Below the pieces are notes generated by a model. That model saw only the letters and a program-made list of their open reading frames with translations. It did no database searches and was not told the DNA's origin. From Streptomyces sp. NBC_00224 (lineage in GTDB: Bacteria; Actinomycetota; Actinomycetes; Streptomycetales; Streptomycetaceae): a stretch of 64,000 nt of DNA. The DNA lies in assembly GCF_041435195.1 (NCBI RefSeq), contig NZ_CP108106.1, positions 7,887,001 to 7,951,000 of the forward strand, read 5' to 3'. The first letter of the stretch is position 1. Every line of letters begins with the position of its first letter. Positions 45,312 to 53,845 of this stretch are shown piece by piece. Both the position numbers and the translations under genes were made by a program.

Positions 45312-46673
45312 TCAGGCGCCGCTGGCCCTCAGCATGTCCTCGCGCTCGACGATCTTGACGCGCGCGCGGCCCTGCGGCTCGCCCAGCGCCTTCTCGGCCT
45401 CGTCCAGCCGGTGCCAGCCCTCCCACGTCGTCCAGCGCACCCCGCGCTCGGCGAGGAAGGCGTCGACCGCCTCCGGCTCCGGCGCAGGCGGGGTGCGCAG
45501 CCGGCCCTGGGCGTGGTCGTCCAGGAGGTTGGCAACCGTCTCGTTGGCATCGCCCTTGGTGTGGCCGATCAGACCGACCGGGCCGCGGCGGATCCAACCG
45601 GTGACATACGTCGACGGGAGGGGCTGCCCGGCCTCGACGACGCGGCCGCCCTCGTTCGGGACCGTGCCCGACTCGACGTCCCAGGGCAGCTTGGGCAGCT
45701 CGTCGGAGAGGTAGCCCACGGCCCGGTACACGCCCTGGACGTCCCAGTCGTGGAACTCGCCGGTGCCCTCCACGTTGCCGGAGCCGTCGAGCCGGGTGCG
45801 CTCGGTGCGCAGGCCGACGACCGTGCCGTCCTCGCCGAGGATCTCGGTGGGCGACTCGAAGAAGTGCAGGAACAGCTTGTGCGGGCGCTCGCCCACGTCG
45901 CGGATCGCCCAGTTCTCCAGGGTCTTGGCGACCATGTCCGCCTGCTTGTTGGAGCGGCGGGTGGCGATGGAGCCCTCGTCGTAGTCGATGTCCTCGGGGT
46001 CGACGATGACCTCGATGGTGGGGGAGTGGTCCAGCTCGCGCAGCTCCATCGGGCTGAACTTCGCCTGGGCGGGGCCGCGGCGGCCGAAGACGTGCACCTC
46101 GCGCGCCCGGTTGGCCTTGAGGCCGTCGTACACGTTCGCCGGGATCTCCGTGGGCAGCAGCTCGTCGGCGGTCTTGGCGAGGATGCGGGCCACGTCGAGG
46201 GCGACGTTGCCGACGCCGAGCACGGCGACCTTGTCCGCGTGCAGCGGCCAGGTGCGCGGCACGTCCGGGTGCCCGTCGTACCAGGACACGAAGTCGGCGG
46301 CGCCGTACGAGCCGTCGAGCTCGATGCCGGGGATGTCGAGCGCCCGGTCGGCGTCGGCGCCCGTCGAGAAGATCACCGCGTCGTAGAACTCGTGGAGCTC
46401 GTCGAGGCTGATGTCACCGGGGTAGTCCACGTTGCCGAAGAGCCGGATCTGCGGCTTGTCGAGCACCTGGTGCAGGGCGGTGACGATGCCCTTGATGCGC
46501 GGGTGGTCGGGAGCGACGCCGTAGCGGATCAGTCCGAAGGGTGCGGGCATCTTCTCGAAGAGATCGATGGAGACGCCGGGGTCGAGGGCGGCCGCGGACT
46601 TCAGCAGCGCGTCCGCGGCGTAGATCCCGGCGGGACCTGCGCCCACGATGGCTGTCCGCAGGGGGCGGGGCAT
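45312..46673 (-). CDS. fprA: Ferredoxin-NADP+ reductase, FprA/adrenodoxin-reductase type
   Basis: FAD- and NADPH-binding flavoprotein (453 residues) that passes electrons from NADPH to ferredoxins, for example for cytochromes P450. FAD motif: AIVGAGPAGIYAADALL; signature EKMPAPFGLIRYGVAPDHP; NADP-binding AVLGVGNVALDVARIL; C-terminal FAD contact YVTGWIRRGPVGLIGHTKGD. Length and motif order match mycobacterial FprA. The promoter region carries an iron box (46720-46738), so expression probably rises on iron limitation through a DmdR/IdeR repressor. Confidence 0.94.
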   Translation of the reverse strand: MPRPLRTAIVGAGPAGIYAADALLKSAAALDPGVSIDLFEKMPAPFGLIRYGVAPDHPRIKGIVTALHQVLDKPQIRLFGNVDYPGDISLDELHEFYDAVIFSTGADADRALDIPGIELDGSYGAADFVSWYDGHPDVPRTWPLHADKVAVLGVGNVALDVARILAKTADELLPTEIPANVYDGLKANRAREVHVFGRRGPAQAKFSPMELRELDHSPTIEVIVDPEDIDYDEGSIATRRSNKQADMVAKTLENWAIRDVGERPHKLFLHFFESPTEILGEDGTVVGLRTERTRLDGSGNVEGTGEFHDWDVQGVYRAVGYLSDELPKLPWDVESGTVPNEGGRVVEAGQPLPSTYVTGWIRRGPVGLIGHTKGDANETVANLLDDHAQGRLRTPPAPEPEAVDAFLAERGVRWTTWEGWHRLDEAEKALGEPQGRARVKIVEREDMLRASGA

Positions 46674-46719
46674 GAGTGTTTCCCTTCGACCGACAAACGA
46701 AATGGCTCGTCGGACACCC

Positions 46720-46738
46720 TAAGCTTAGGTAAACCTAA
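46720..46738. promoter_or_regulatory. Iron box (DmdR/IdeR-type operator)
   Basis: TAAGCTTAGGTAAACCTAA matches the 19-bp actinobacterial iron box (TTAGGTTAGGCTAACCTAA) at most positions. It contains the perfect inverted repeat TTAGGT-AA-ACCTAA (46725-46738). It lies 47-65 bases upstream of the fprA start. Confidence 0.75.
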
Positions 46739-46910
46739 GTGAGTACCCGCCCCCTGTTTATGACCTCATAAGCCAACCTTATGACATCCCAAAGCCATGG
46801 TGATGGGCAGGGTGGCGAACGGCGCGAAACGGTCGCCACGGCGGGGTGTCCCGGGGCCGCTCCGGGGCAAGGGAGAATACAAAGCCTCAGCAGGAGTGGG
46901 AGGTTGCCCC

Positions 46911-47207
46911 TTGACCGTCTACGTGGACGACGTGAAGGACTACGGCGCTCTCGCGCGACGACGAGGTCTGCCGTCCGCGCACTGGTGCCATATGACGGCC
47001 GACACGGAGGACGAACTGCACGCCTTCGCGGCCGCCCTCGGCATGCGCCGCGCCTGGTACCAGCGCAAGGGCCCGCAGGACCACCGGTGGCACTACGACA
47101 TCACCCCGCCGACCCGCGCCCAGGCCGTACGGCTGGGCGCCCGGGAGGTGGACCGGCGGTTCATGGGCAACCTGATGATCAGCCGCAGCGACGACGTCCG
47201 GGTCTGA
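46911..47207 (+). CDS. DUF4031-domain protein
   Basis: A 98-residue protein. I use the TTG at 46911 (reading TVYVDDVKDYG next), because GGGAGG lies seven bases upstream and DUF4031 proteins begin at this point; the open frame upstream is not needed. Conserved parts: GLPSAHWCHMTADTEDELHA and WYQRKGPQDHRWHYDITPP, rich in His/Trp/Asp. The family's function is unknown. It is convergent with the MFS gene. Confidence 0.82.
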   Translation: MTVYVDDVKDYGALARRRGLPSAHWCHMTADTEDELHAFAAALGMRRAWYQRKGPQDHRWHYDITPPTRAQAVRLGAREVDRRFMGNLMISRSDDVRV

Positions 47208-47238
47208 CCCGGCAGGGCGCGACGGCCCCGGCGCCGGG

Positions 47239-48513
47239 CTACGGGGCCGCGCTCGGCTCCGGCACGGCCGGCTGCCGGGCCGAGGCGGTGATGCCGGGGC
47301 GCTTTCGGCACGCGAAACCGTGCCGGACCAGGGCCGCCCCGGTCAGCAGCGCCACCAGGACGCACACCCCCGGCCAGCCGAAGGCGGCGTACGCACGGGC
47401 CCCGGTCCACGAACCCAGGCTTCCGCCGATGTAACCGCAGGTCATGTACGCGGTGTTGAGCCTGCTGCGGGCCTCGGGGCGCAGCGCGTAGAACCGCACC
47501 TGGTTGGCGATCATGCCCGACTGCATGCCGATGTCGAGCAGCAGCGTGCCCACCACCAGGGCGGCCATTCCCAGCGATCCGCCGAGACCGCCGAACGCCA
47601 GGACGGCGGCCGCCGCCAGGACGCCGAGCATGCTGACGAGGTTGACCGCGTCGGGCCCCCGGCGGTCGGTCTGGCGTCCGGCGAGCGGGGTGCAGAGCAT
47701 GGTCGCCGCGTTGACCAGGGCGAGCGCCCCGACCGCCCGCGCGCCCATGCCGTACGTGGAGCTCGTGAGCAGCAGGGCGACGCCCGTCCAGACGGCCGAG
47801 AAGCCGCCGAACAGCATGGCCTGGTAGAAGCAGGACCGCCGCAGCTCGGGCTCGGCGCGCAGCAGGCGCAGCGGCTCGGCGAGCAGCGACGGATACCGCT
47901 GCCGCGACGGCGGAGTCGTCTTCGGCAGCACGCGCCACAACAGCACCGCGGTGATCAGGGCGAGCGCCGCGGCGATCAGATACGGGGCGCGCCACCCCAG
48001 CCACTCCCCGACGGTTCCGCCGAGCGTCCGGGAGAGCAGCATGCCGCCCAGGGACCCGCTCAGCAGGGTCCCGCTGACCGCCCCGCGCCGGTCTTCGGCC
48101 ACCAGGCCGACCGCCAGCGGCCCCGCGATCGGGGCGATCACCGTGGTGATCCCGATGAGGGCGCTCGCGCCGACCAGCGGCCCGAGCCCCGGCGCGGCGC
48201 CCGCGGCGAGCAGCCCGAGCGCGGTGAGGCCGAGCAGCGTGACGATCAGCGACCGGTGCGGGAACCGGTCCCCGAGCGGTACCAGCAGGAAGATCCCGGC
48301 CGCGTACCCGAACTGCGCCGCGGTCACGGTGAGGGCGGCCGCGTCCGGGGAGACGTCCAGCGCGGCGGCGACCGTGGGGCTGATCGCCTGCGGGAAGTAG
48401 ACGTTGCCCACGGCCACCCCGCAGGTGACCGCCAGGAGCAGGATCACCTGCCGGCTCACCTGGGCCCCGTCACGTATGGGGCCAGGGGGACGGGACCGGC
48501 CGGGATCACTCAT
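47239..48513 (-). CDS. MFS transporter
   Basis: A 424-residue 12-helix major facilitator protein, with the start at the ATG at 48513 after trimming a 12-codon leader. The TM1-TM3 region (LLAVTCGVAVGNVYFPQAIS, FGYAAGIFLLVPLGDRFPHR) includes the loop 2-3 signature in the form PLGDRFPHRS, and loop 8-9 has AGRQTDRRGP. It is closest in style to the YceJ/EmrD-like drug/proton antiporters. It is separated from other genes and its substrate is unknown. Confidence 0.9.
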   Translation of the reverse strand: MSDPGRSRPPGPIRDGAQVSRQVILLLAVTCGVAVGNVYFPQAISPTVAAALDVSPDAAALTVTAAQFGYAAGIFLLVPLGDRFPHRSLIVTLLGLTALGLLAAGAAPGLGPLVGASALIGITTVIAPIAGPLAVGLVAEDRRGAVSGTLLSGSLGGMLLSRTLGGTVGEWLGWRAPYLIAAALALITAVLLWRVLPKTTPPSRQRYPSLLAEPLRLLRAEPELRRSCFYQAMLFGGFSAVWTGVALLLTSSTYGMGARAVGALALVNAATMLCTPLAGRQTDRRGPDAVNLVSMLGVLAAAAVLAFGGLGGSLGMAALVVGTLLLDIGMQSGMIANQVRFYALRPEARSRLNTAYMTCGYIGGSLGSWTGARAYAAFGWPGVCVLVALLTGAALVRHGFACRKRPGITASARQPAVPEPSAAP

Positions 48514-48580
48514 GCGCGCAAGTCCACGGGACCGATGAGCGATTGCCAACTGATTTAGCGCCCGGCTGAAGGGTGGTGGG

Positions 48581-49095
48581 TCAGCGGCGGGACAGCACGC
48601 CCCGTACGAACGCGGCCTGGCCGGCGTGCTGGAGGTCGTCCGAGACGACGCTGATGAGCCGGACCGCCAGGGTGACCGGCGGGTCCCACGACGTGTCGAC
48701 GACCCGGGCGAGCGCGTCGCCGTCGAGCCCCGCGAGATAGGCGACGGTCTGCGCGTGGACGGCGTCGTGATAGCCGGTCAGCGCTCGGCGGAGGCGCTGA
48801 CCGAGGCGACGTCGGCGGAGGTGTGGCCGTAACCCGTGTCCGTCTGCGCCAGCGGCAGCCCGAACCGCCGCGCCCACCCCTGTCCGGTCCACACCTGTTC
48901 GAGTCCGGCCGCATCCGCGATGTGGTCGTCCTGGATCCTGGTCAGATGCCAGACCAGCCAGGCGATGGAGTTGGCCGAGCCGTCGACGCGGAACGCCAAC
49001 TCCTCGGTGCTCAGGCCTTCGACGGCCTCCGCGACCGTTTCGCGGATTCTGCCGAACGCGTCTACGAGGAGATCGGAACTCGTCACCGTGGTCAC
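48581..49095 (-). pseudogene. DinB-like (DUF664) gene broken by a one-base frameshift
   Basis: The first frame (GTG at 49095) encodes TTVTSSDLLVDAFGRIRETV, SIAWLVWHLTRIQDDHIAD and TDTGYGHTSADVASVSASAE, then hits a stop at 48778. The neighbouring frame continues without a gap: LTGYHDAVHAQTVAYLAGLD, TLAVRLISVVSDDLQHAGQA, FVRGVLSRR. Joined, they make a normal-length DinB/DUF664 protein with all three metal-ligand His segments (WHLTR, YHDAV, LQHAGQ). The shift maps to about 48781-48785, where GAGCGCTG would need one more G. This is either a recent loss of function or a sequencing error. A TTG at 49104 is an alternative start. Confidence 0.8.
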
Positions 49096-49171
49096 GGGTG
49101 CCAACCTAGTGCACGGGGAATCACATGCGCCGGTGCGCGCCGGGTGTCCGGGACCGGGCGTCCTGCACCTC

Positions 49172-49209
49172 TGGTCCTAGGACCAAAAGGTGAGCTCAGC
49201 ACCACCTTT
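49172..49209. promoter_or_regulatory. Palindromes upstream of the NAT gene
   Basis: TGGTCCTAGGACCA (49172-49185) is a perfect 14-bp palindrome. It is directly followed by AAAGGTG-N10-CACCTTT (49186-49209), a 7-bp-arm inverted repeat. Together they sit between the divergent DinB-like and NAT genes and look like operator sites. Confidence 0.45.
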
Positions 49210-49336
49210 GAACAGAGGTTCCCTCACGTCACGCGGCATAGGGTCGACGTCGTAAAGAATGATCGTCGTGAAGCCGACGAGGCGTTGACCCACGGCGTAC
49301 GGGTACACCGGCGCGGGGTCCGGAGGAGGGTGAGCC

Positions 49337-50194
49337 ATGACTGAGGCACGGAACGACGGGCGCGGCTGGTCCGGCGACCGGTTGGACCTGGACGCCTACC
49401 TGGCCCGTATCGGGTACGAGGGGGAGCGCACGCCGACGCTGGAGGTACTGCGCGGGCTGCAGCGGGCGCATGTGACCTCGATCCCGTTCGAGAACGCCAA
49501 CGCCGTGCTGGGCAAGCTGGTCGCGCTGGACATCGAGACGGTTCAGGACAGACTCGTGCGGGGCGGCCGGGGCGGCTACTGCTACGAGCACGTCGTGCTG
49601 TTCGCCAGTGCGCTGGAACGCCTGGGCTTCGAGTTCACCGGCCTCATCGGGCGCGTGACGCTGGGCAACACCAAGGTCCTCCCCGCCACCCACGCGCTCA
49701 TCGCGGTGCGTCTGGCCGACGACGACCGGCTGTGGCTGTGCGACGTGGGATTCGGCAGCGGGCCGCTGGCGCCCATCGAGATCGCCGACGGCGTCGAGGT
49801 GGATCTCGACGGCTGGCAGTACCGCATGGAGCGCAGGGCGGGCGTGCTCGGCATCGACGAGTGGTGGCTGCACCAGTACGGCGAGAACGGCTGGATCGAC
49901 CGGCACACCTTCACCCTGCTGCCGCAGTACCCCATCGACTACGCGGTGGGCAGCCACTTCGTGAGCACCCACAGCCGCTCGCCCTTCACCACCCGGCTGT
50001 TCACCCAGAAGTTCAGCGCCACCCAGTGCCACCGGCTGGACGCGGTCACCTGGACCACGTACGGCCCGGACGGCTCCGCCGTCGAGCGCAAGATCGAACC
50101 GGCCGAGCTGGGGCGGGTGCTCGCGGAGGAGTTCGGGATCGTGGTGGACGGGGAGGAACTCGCACAGCTGGAGCAGGGTCTCGCCTCGGCCTGA
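49337..50194 (+). CDS. nat: Arylamine N-acetyltransferase
   Basis: A 285-residue NAT that transfers acetyl from acetyl-CoA to arylamines or hydrazines, and in actinomycetes sometimes forms amides in secondary metabolites. The catalytic triad is visible: Cys in GGRGGYCYEHVVLF, His in ATHALIAVRL, Asp in LWLCDVGFGSGPLAP. The VTSIPFENANAV segment is conserved. C-terminal beta-barrel and lid regions are present and the length is normal. Palindromic operator-like sites lie about 130-165 bases upstream. A 14-bp hairpin ends the unit. Confidence 0.94.
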   Translation: MTEARNDGRGWSGDRLDLDAYLARIGYEGERTPTLEVLRGLQRAHVTSIPFENANAVLGKLVALDIETVQDRLVRGGRGGYCYEHVVLFASALERLGFEFTGLIGRVTLGNTKVLPATHALIAVRLADDDRLWLCDVGFGSGPLAPIEIADGVEVDLDGWQYRMERRAGVLGIDEWWLHQYGENGWIDRHTFTLLPQYPIDYAVGSHFVSTHSRSPFTTRLFTQKFSATQCHRLDAVTWTTYGPDGSAVERKIEPAELGRVLAEEFGIVVDGEELAQLEQGLASA

Positions 50195-50227
50195 CGCGTC
50201 GGGGCCTGCCGCAGGGCACAAGGAAAT

Positions 50228-50261
50228 GCCGGTGATCTTCGTGGTGGCGAAGATCACCGGC
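50228..50261. terminator. Bidirectional hairpin terminator
   Basis: Perfect 14-bp stem GCCGGTGATCTTCG / CGAAGATCACCGGC with a 6-nt loop, between the convergent NAT and DUF5997 genes. Confidence 0.9.
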
Positions 50262-50312
50262 AGCGTCCACGACCCGGGACCCGGGTCCGGACGGCGATGC
50301 TCGTGGTGGAGC

Positions 50313-50717
50313 TCAGGAGCGCTTGTCCTTGGACTCCTCGGCGCTCTGGGCGTTCTTCTCCTTGATGCGGACCGCTTCCTTGCGCACCTCGGCCTGGGTG
50401 GAGCGCTCCTTCTGGAGCCACTCCGGGTTGTCCTGCTTCAGGGCGTCGATCTGCTCGGTGGTGAGCGCGTCCGTCACGCCGCCGCGGGCCAGGCCCGCGA
50501 TGGAGACGCCCAGCTTCGCCGCGACCACCGGCCGGGGGTGCGGGCCGTTGCGGCGCAGCTCCTGGAGCCACTCGGGCGGGTCGGCCTGGAGGGCGTTCAG
50601 CTCGGTGCGCGAGACGACACCCTCCTGGAACTCTGCGGGGGTGGCCTCAAGGTACACACCCAGCTTCTTGGCCGCAGTCGCGGGCTTCATGGTCTGGGTG
50701 GTCTGGTGCGACGTCAT
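50313..50717 (-). CDS. DUF5997-family protein
   Basis: A 134-residue cytoplasmic protein with two similar modules: MKPATAAKKLGVYLEATPAE ... DPPEWLQELRRNGPHP and VAAKLGVSIAGLARGGVTDA ... DNPEWLQKERS. Each has an HTH-like helix pair ending in a PEWLQ motif. The tail is Lys/Glu-rich. I use the ATG at 50717; a GTG ten codons upstream, close to GGAG, is possible. It is divergent from the LysR-effector-domain protein, a pairing seen widely in Streptomyces. Function unknown. Confidence 0.82.
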   Translation of the reverse strand: MTSHQTTQTMKPATAAKKLGVYLEATPAEFQEGVVSRTELNALQADPPEWLQELRRNGPHPRPVVAAKLGVSIAGLARGGVTDALTTEQIDALKQDNPEWLQKERSTQAEVRKEAVRIKEKNAQSAEESKDKRS

Positions 50718-50775
50718 GGTGTCAAGAGTATCGAGCGTGTGCGCCACCTCCGACCATCACCGGTAACCTGGCGGG

Positions 50776-51561
50776 GTGACAGGCTCGGAAGCAACCCCCT
50801 CGTTCCGGCTCGCCTACGTTCCGGGCGTGACACCCACCAAGTGGGTGCGGATCTGGAACGAGCGGCTGCCCGACATCCCGCTGACCCTGGTCGCGGTCAC
50901 GGACGCCGAGGCGTTCGACGTGCTGCGCGGCGGCGACGCCGACGCCGGTTTCGTACGGCTGCCGGTCGACCGTACGGACCTCAGCGCCATCCCGCTGTAC
51001 ACCGAGACGACCGTGGTCGTGGTCCCGAAGGACCACGTGGTCGCGGCGGTCGAGGAGGTGTCCGCCGAGGACCTGGCCGACGAGATCGTGCTGCACCCCC
51101 TCGACGACACCCTCGACTGGGAGCGTCCGCCGGGACAGCCCGCGCTGGAGCGCCCCGCCACGACGGCGGACGCCGTCGAGCTGGTGGCGGCGGGCATCGG
51201 CCTGCTCGTCGTCCCGCAGTCGCTGGCCCGGCTGCACCACCGCAAGGACCTCACCTACCGGCCGCTCACCGGTACCCCCGAGTCGCGTGTCGCCCTGTCG
51301 TGGCCGGAGGACCGGACCACCGACCTGGTGGAGGACTTCATCGGGATCGTCCGCGGCCGGACCGTCAACAGCTCCCGTGGCCGCGCCCAGACCCCGGCCA
51401 AGGCCGAGCCGAAGGCCAAGCGGCCCGACGCGTCCGCCGCAGGGCGCAAGCCGGCCGCGGGCAAGCCGGCCGGGAAGAACCAGCGGACCGGTTCCGGCTC
51501 CGGCGGTTCAAAGGGCGGTTCGAAGGGCGGCGCCAAGCGCGGCAAGCCCCGCGGACGCTAG
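50776..51561 (+). CDS. LysR-type substrate-binding-domain protein lacking HTH, with basic tail
   Basis: A 261-residue protein. Residues to about 195 match the LysR effector-binding domain (FRLAYVPGVTPTKWVRIWNE, LVAVTDAEAFDVLRGGDADA, VELVAAGIGLLVVPQSLARL). There is no N-terminal winged helix: the chain begins directly at the first strand. The last 60 or so residues are a Lys/Ala/Gly/Arg-rich disordered tail (KAEPKAKRPDAS, SKGGSKGGAKRGKPRGR) resembling nucleic-acid-binding tails. It is divergent from DUF5997, which carries HTH-like modules, so the two could act together. Confidence 0.82.
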   Translation: MTGSEATPSFRLAYVPGVTPTKWVRIWNERLPDIPLTLVAVTDAEAFDVLRGGDADAGFVRLPVDRTDLSAIPLYTETTVVVVPKDHVVAAVEEVSAEDLADEIVLHPLDDTLDWERPPGQPALERPATTADAVELVAAGIGLLVVPQSLARLHHRKDLTYRPLTGTPESRVALSWPEDRTTDLVEDFIGIVRGRTVNSSRGRAQTPAKAEPKAKRPDASAAGRKPAAGKPAGKNQRTGSGSGGSKGGSKGGAKRGKPRGR

Positions 51562-51585
51562 TAGCCCCGGCGCCGTGGGGGCGCC

Positions 51586-52254
51586 CTACCCCGCCAGCAG
51601 CTCCCGTACGGACTGTTCGGACCAGTGCGGGTGCGCCCCGGGGCGGGACGCGACATACGCGGCGACCGCGTCGGCGTCCCACGCTCCCGCCTCCAGCAGA
51701 CCCGAGACCAGATGGCGTACGTACGGGGCGGACGGCGCCGTCGACGGGACGGCATCCACCCTCCACGGCGCCGTGAACGTCAGCAGGGGAAGGCCGTCCA
51801 CCTGCCCCGCGCAGACGAGGGTTTCGTAGCGGCCGTCACCGAACGCCATCCTTCCTCGGGACAGCACCTCGCTCAGATCGAGGTCGGTGCCCGGCTCCCG
51901 GTACATCTCCTGCGCGGCGATGTCGGCGAACTGGGAGGCCGACACGAGGTGGGCCCGCGCCAGGACCCGGCCTTCGGCGTCCGGGTCGTAGAAGGCCCGG
52001 CCGCCGCCCCAGACCGGCGACCGGGTGGCGAAGTACATGACGCCCGGGAGCTCCACGGGGATCGACGCGGTCGGCAGGCTGCGGTCCCGGCAGCCCGGGT
52101 AGACGCGGGTTCCGCCGGCCGGGCGTCCGCCGGCGAGATAACAGGCGAGCCGGTCCAGGAACATGTTCGAGCCGTACGAGGTGTACCAGACCTGCCGAGG
52201 GGCTGGATCGTCCAGGTCCAGTGGGCCCGGCTCGATGGCGCGCGGGGTGCTCAC
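51586..52254 (-). CDS. Gamma-glutamylcyclotransferase-fold protein (YTSYGSNM motif)
   Basis: A 222-residue soluble protein. QVWYTSYGSNMFLDRLACYL contains the Y-G-S-N-x phosphate/substrate loop of the GGCT/AIG2-like fold. The central PGVMYFATRSPVWGGGRAFY and YETLVCAGQVDGLPLLTFT are conserved in a Streptomyces group that databases often mislabel histone deacetylase. The start overlaps the acetyltransferase stop by 4 bases (ATGA), so the pair is translationally coupled. The substrate is unknown. Confidence 0.72.
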   Translation of the reverse strand: MSTPRAIEPGPLDLDDPAPRQVWYTSYGSNMFLDRLACYLAGGRPAGGTRVYPGCRDRSLPTASIPVELPGVMYFATRSPVWGGGRAFYDPDAEGRVLARAHLVSASQFADIAAQEMYREPGTDLDLSEVLSRGRMAFGDGRYETLVCAGQVDGLPLLTFTAPWRVDAVPSTAPSAPYVRHLVSGLLEAGAWDADAVAAYVASRPGAHPHWSEQSVRELLAG

Positions 52255-52757
52255 GGGCGCTGCCGTCCCTCCTCGCCGTCCAGGTTCCGCTCGAAGCGGA
52301 GGCCCGGGCGGCCGTCCAGCTCGGTCTCCCCGCAGGGGGTGAATCCGGTACGGGCCAGTACGGCTCGCGAGGCGGCGTTGTCGAGGGTCGTCGCGGCCCG
52401 CAGCCCGGTCAGGCCGTACTCCGCGGCGGCCAGGGCGCAGGCTTCGCGGACGCCCGCCGTGGCCAGTCCGCGCCCGGCGGCGCGCTCGGCGATGCGGTAG
52501 CCGAGGTCGGCCGAACCGTCCGCCACGTCGACCAGGTTGACCCGCCCCAGCACCTCGCCGCCGCTGCCCACCAGCAGGTGGAAGAAGTGCAGCCCCGCCG
52601 CCTGCTCTGCCAGCAACTCGTCGTGGCGTGCGTCGAAGTGGGCGAAGTAGTCGTCGCCCCGGTCGGGAACCGATGCGGCGAAGTAGGCGCGGTTCTGCCG
52701 CTCGAACTCAAGGAGTGCCGGAGCGTGGTCGAGGCGTAGGCGCTGAAGCTGAGGCAT
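52251..52757 (-). CDS. GNAT-family N-acetyltransferase (RimJ-like)
   Basis: A 168-residue acetyl-CoA-dependent acetyltransferase. The GNAT motif A appears as ADLGYRIAERAAGRGLATAG, with VLGRVNLVDV before it and RAATTLDNAASRAVLARTGF (motif B) after it. It is similar to RimJ/RimL enzymes that acetylate ribosomal proteins or aminoglycoside-like amines. I use the ATG at 52757; the ATG three codons earlier (52766) is equally possible. Translationally coupled to the GGCT-fold gene. Confidence 0.88.
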   Translation of the reverse strand: MPQLQRLRLDHAPALLEFERQNRAYFAASVPDRGDDYFAHFDARHDELLAEQAAGLHFFHLLVGSGGEVLGRVNLVDVADGSADLGYRIAERAAGRGLATAGVREACALAAAEYGLTGLRAATTLDNAASRAVLARTGFTPCGETELDGRPGLRFERNLDGEEGRQRP

Positions 52758-52882
52758 GGCCCGCATGCTACGCACCCGGTGCCGTGGCGACCGCGATTCA
52801 CGGCTCCGCCCGGCCCCCGGCGCAAGCCCCTTCGCGGCGGCGGCCGCGCTCTGCCACGACGTCCTCCCGCCGGATGCCGGCG

Positions 52883-53704
52883 TCACGGGGCGAGGGTGAA
52901 CTCGTGGACCAGCTCCACGAATTCGTCCTCCTTCTCGAAGAACGCCACATGGCCCGCGTCGATTTCCGCGTACGTGCTGTCCGCGATCGCGGTGTGCAGG
53001 GCGCGGCTGTTCTCGACCGGGATGGTGATGTCCTGGGCGCAGCCGATGACCAGGGTCCTGGCCCGGATGTGCGGGAGGTGGTGGCGGATGTCGATCCGGG
53101 TGTCGAGGTCGACGTGGCGCAGGGTGCCGGGAGTGGGCGGCATGTTGGGGATGAGGAGCTCGACCTGCTCGCGCCCGATGGCGTTGAGGAAGCCCCGGCT
53201 GAAGCCCGTCATGGCGATGGCGCGGCCGAAGGCGGCCGGGTCGGACGTGCCGAGCTGCCCCCACAGGGCGAACAGGTTGCGCAGGTACTCGTCGCCGTCG
53301 GTGTGGGCCCAGCCCGCGACCAGGACCAGACGGCGTACGAGGTCGGGGCGCAGGGCGGCGACGGCGGCGGAGACCGGGGCGCCCATGGAGAAGCCGAGCA
53401 GGTCGACCGGGCCGACGGCAGCGTCCTCGATGACGGCGATGACCTGCGCGGCCAGTCCTTCGACGGTCAGTGGCGCACCGTCGTCCGTGGTGCGTTCGGC
53501 GCCGGAGAGGTCGGGCGTGATGACCGTGTGGTCGGCGGTGAAACGGGGCGCTGTCCGGCCCCAGTTCACCGCGGCGCCGCCCGAGCCGGTGCCGTGGACG
53601 AGGACCAGGGCGGGGCCCGAACCGGCGCGCTCGTAGTGGACCCGCGCTCCGGCGACGGTCACGGTCGTGGAAGTGGCGGGAGCGAGGACAGGGGCGGTGG
53701 ACAT
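52883..53704 (-). CDS. Alpha/beta-hydrolase
   Basis: A 273-residue cytoplasmic hydrolase with AAGGAG well placed before the ATG at 53704. Motifs: oxyanion LVLVHGTGSGG, nucleophile LLGFSMGAPVSAAVAA, acid in VIGCAQDITIPVE and His in IDAGHVAFFEKEDEF. It is divergent from a MmyB-type regulator, a very common Streptomyces arrangement in which the regulator represses the adjacent hydrolase or dehydrogenase. The substrate is not evident. Confidence 0.9.
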   Translation of the reverse strand: MSTAPVLAPATSTTVTVAGARVHYERAGSGPALVLVHGTGSGGAAVNWGRTAPRFTADHTVITPDLSGAERTTDDGAPLTVEGLAAQVIAVIEDAAVGPVDLLGFSMGAPVSAAVAALRPDLVRRLVLVAGWAHTDGDEYLRNLFALWGQLGTSDPAAFGRAIAMTGFSRGFLNAIGREQVELLIPNMPPTPGTLRHVDLDTRIDIRHHLPHIRARTLVIGCAQDITIPVENSRALHTAIADSTYAEIDAGHVAFFEKEDEFVELVHEFTLAP

Positions 53705-53845
53705 GGGTTTCTCCTTGGTGTGTGGCTGCCGGGGGCGTTCGCTCCGGCTGTGCCCACACTGCCGCCGTGACGCGAGGGGTGGGAGAGCCCGCCGGGACCC
53801 GGGGACCGGGAGTCCCTGGCTGGGGCGCGGGGGGCATCCGGCAAG

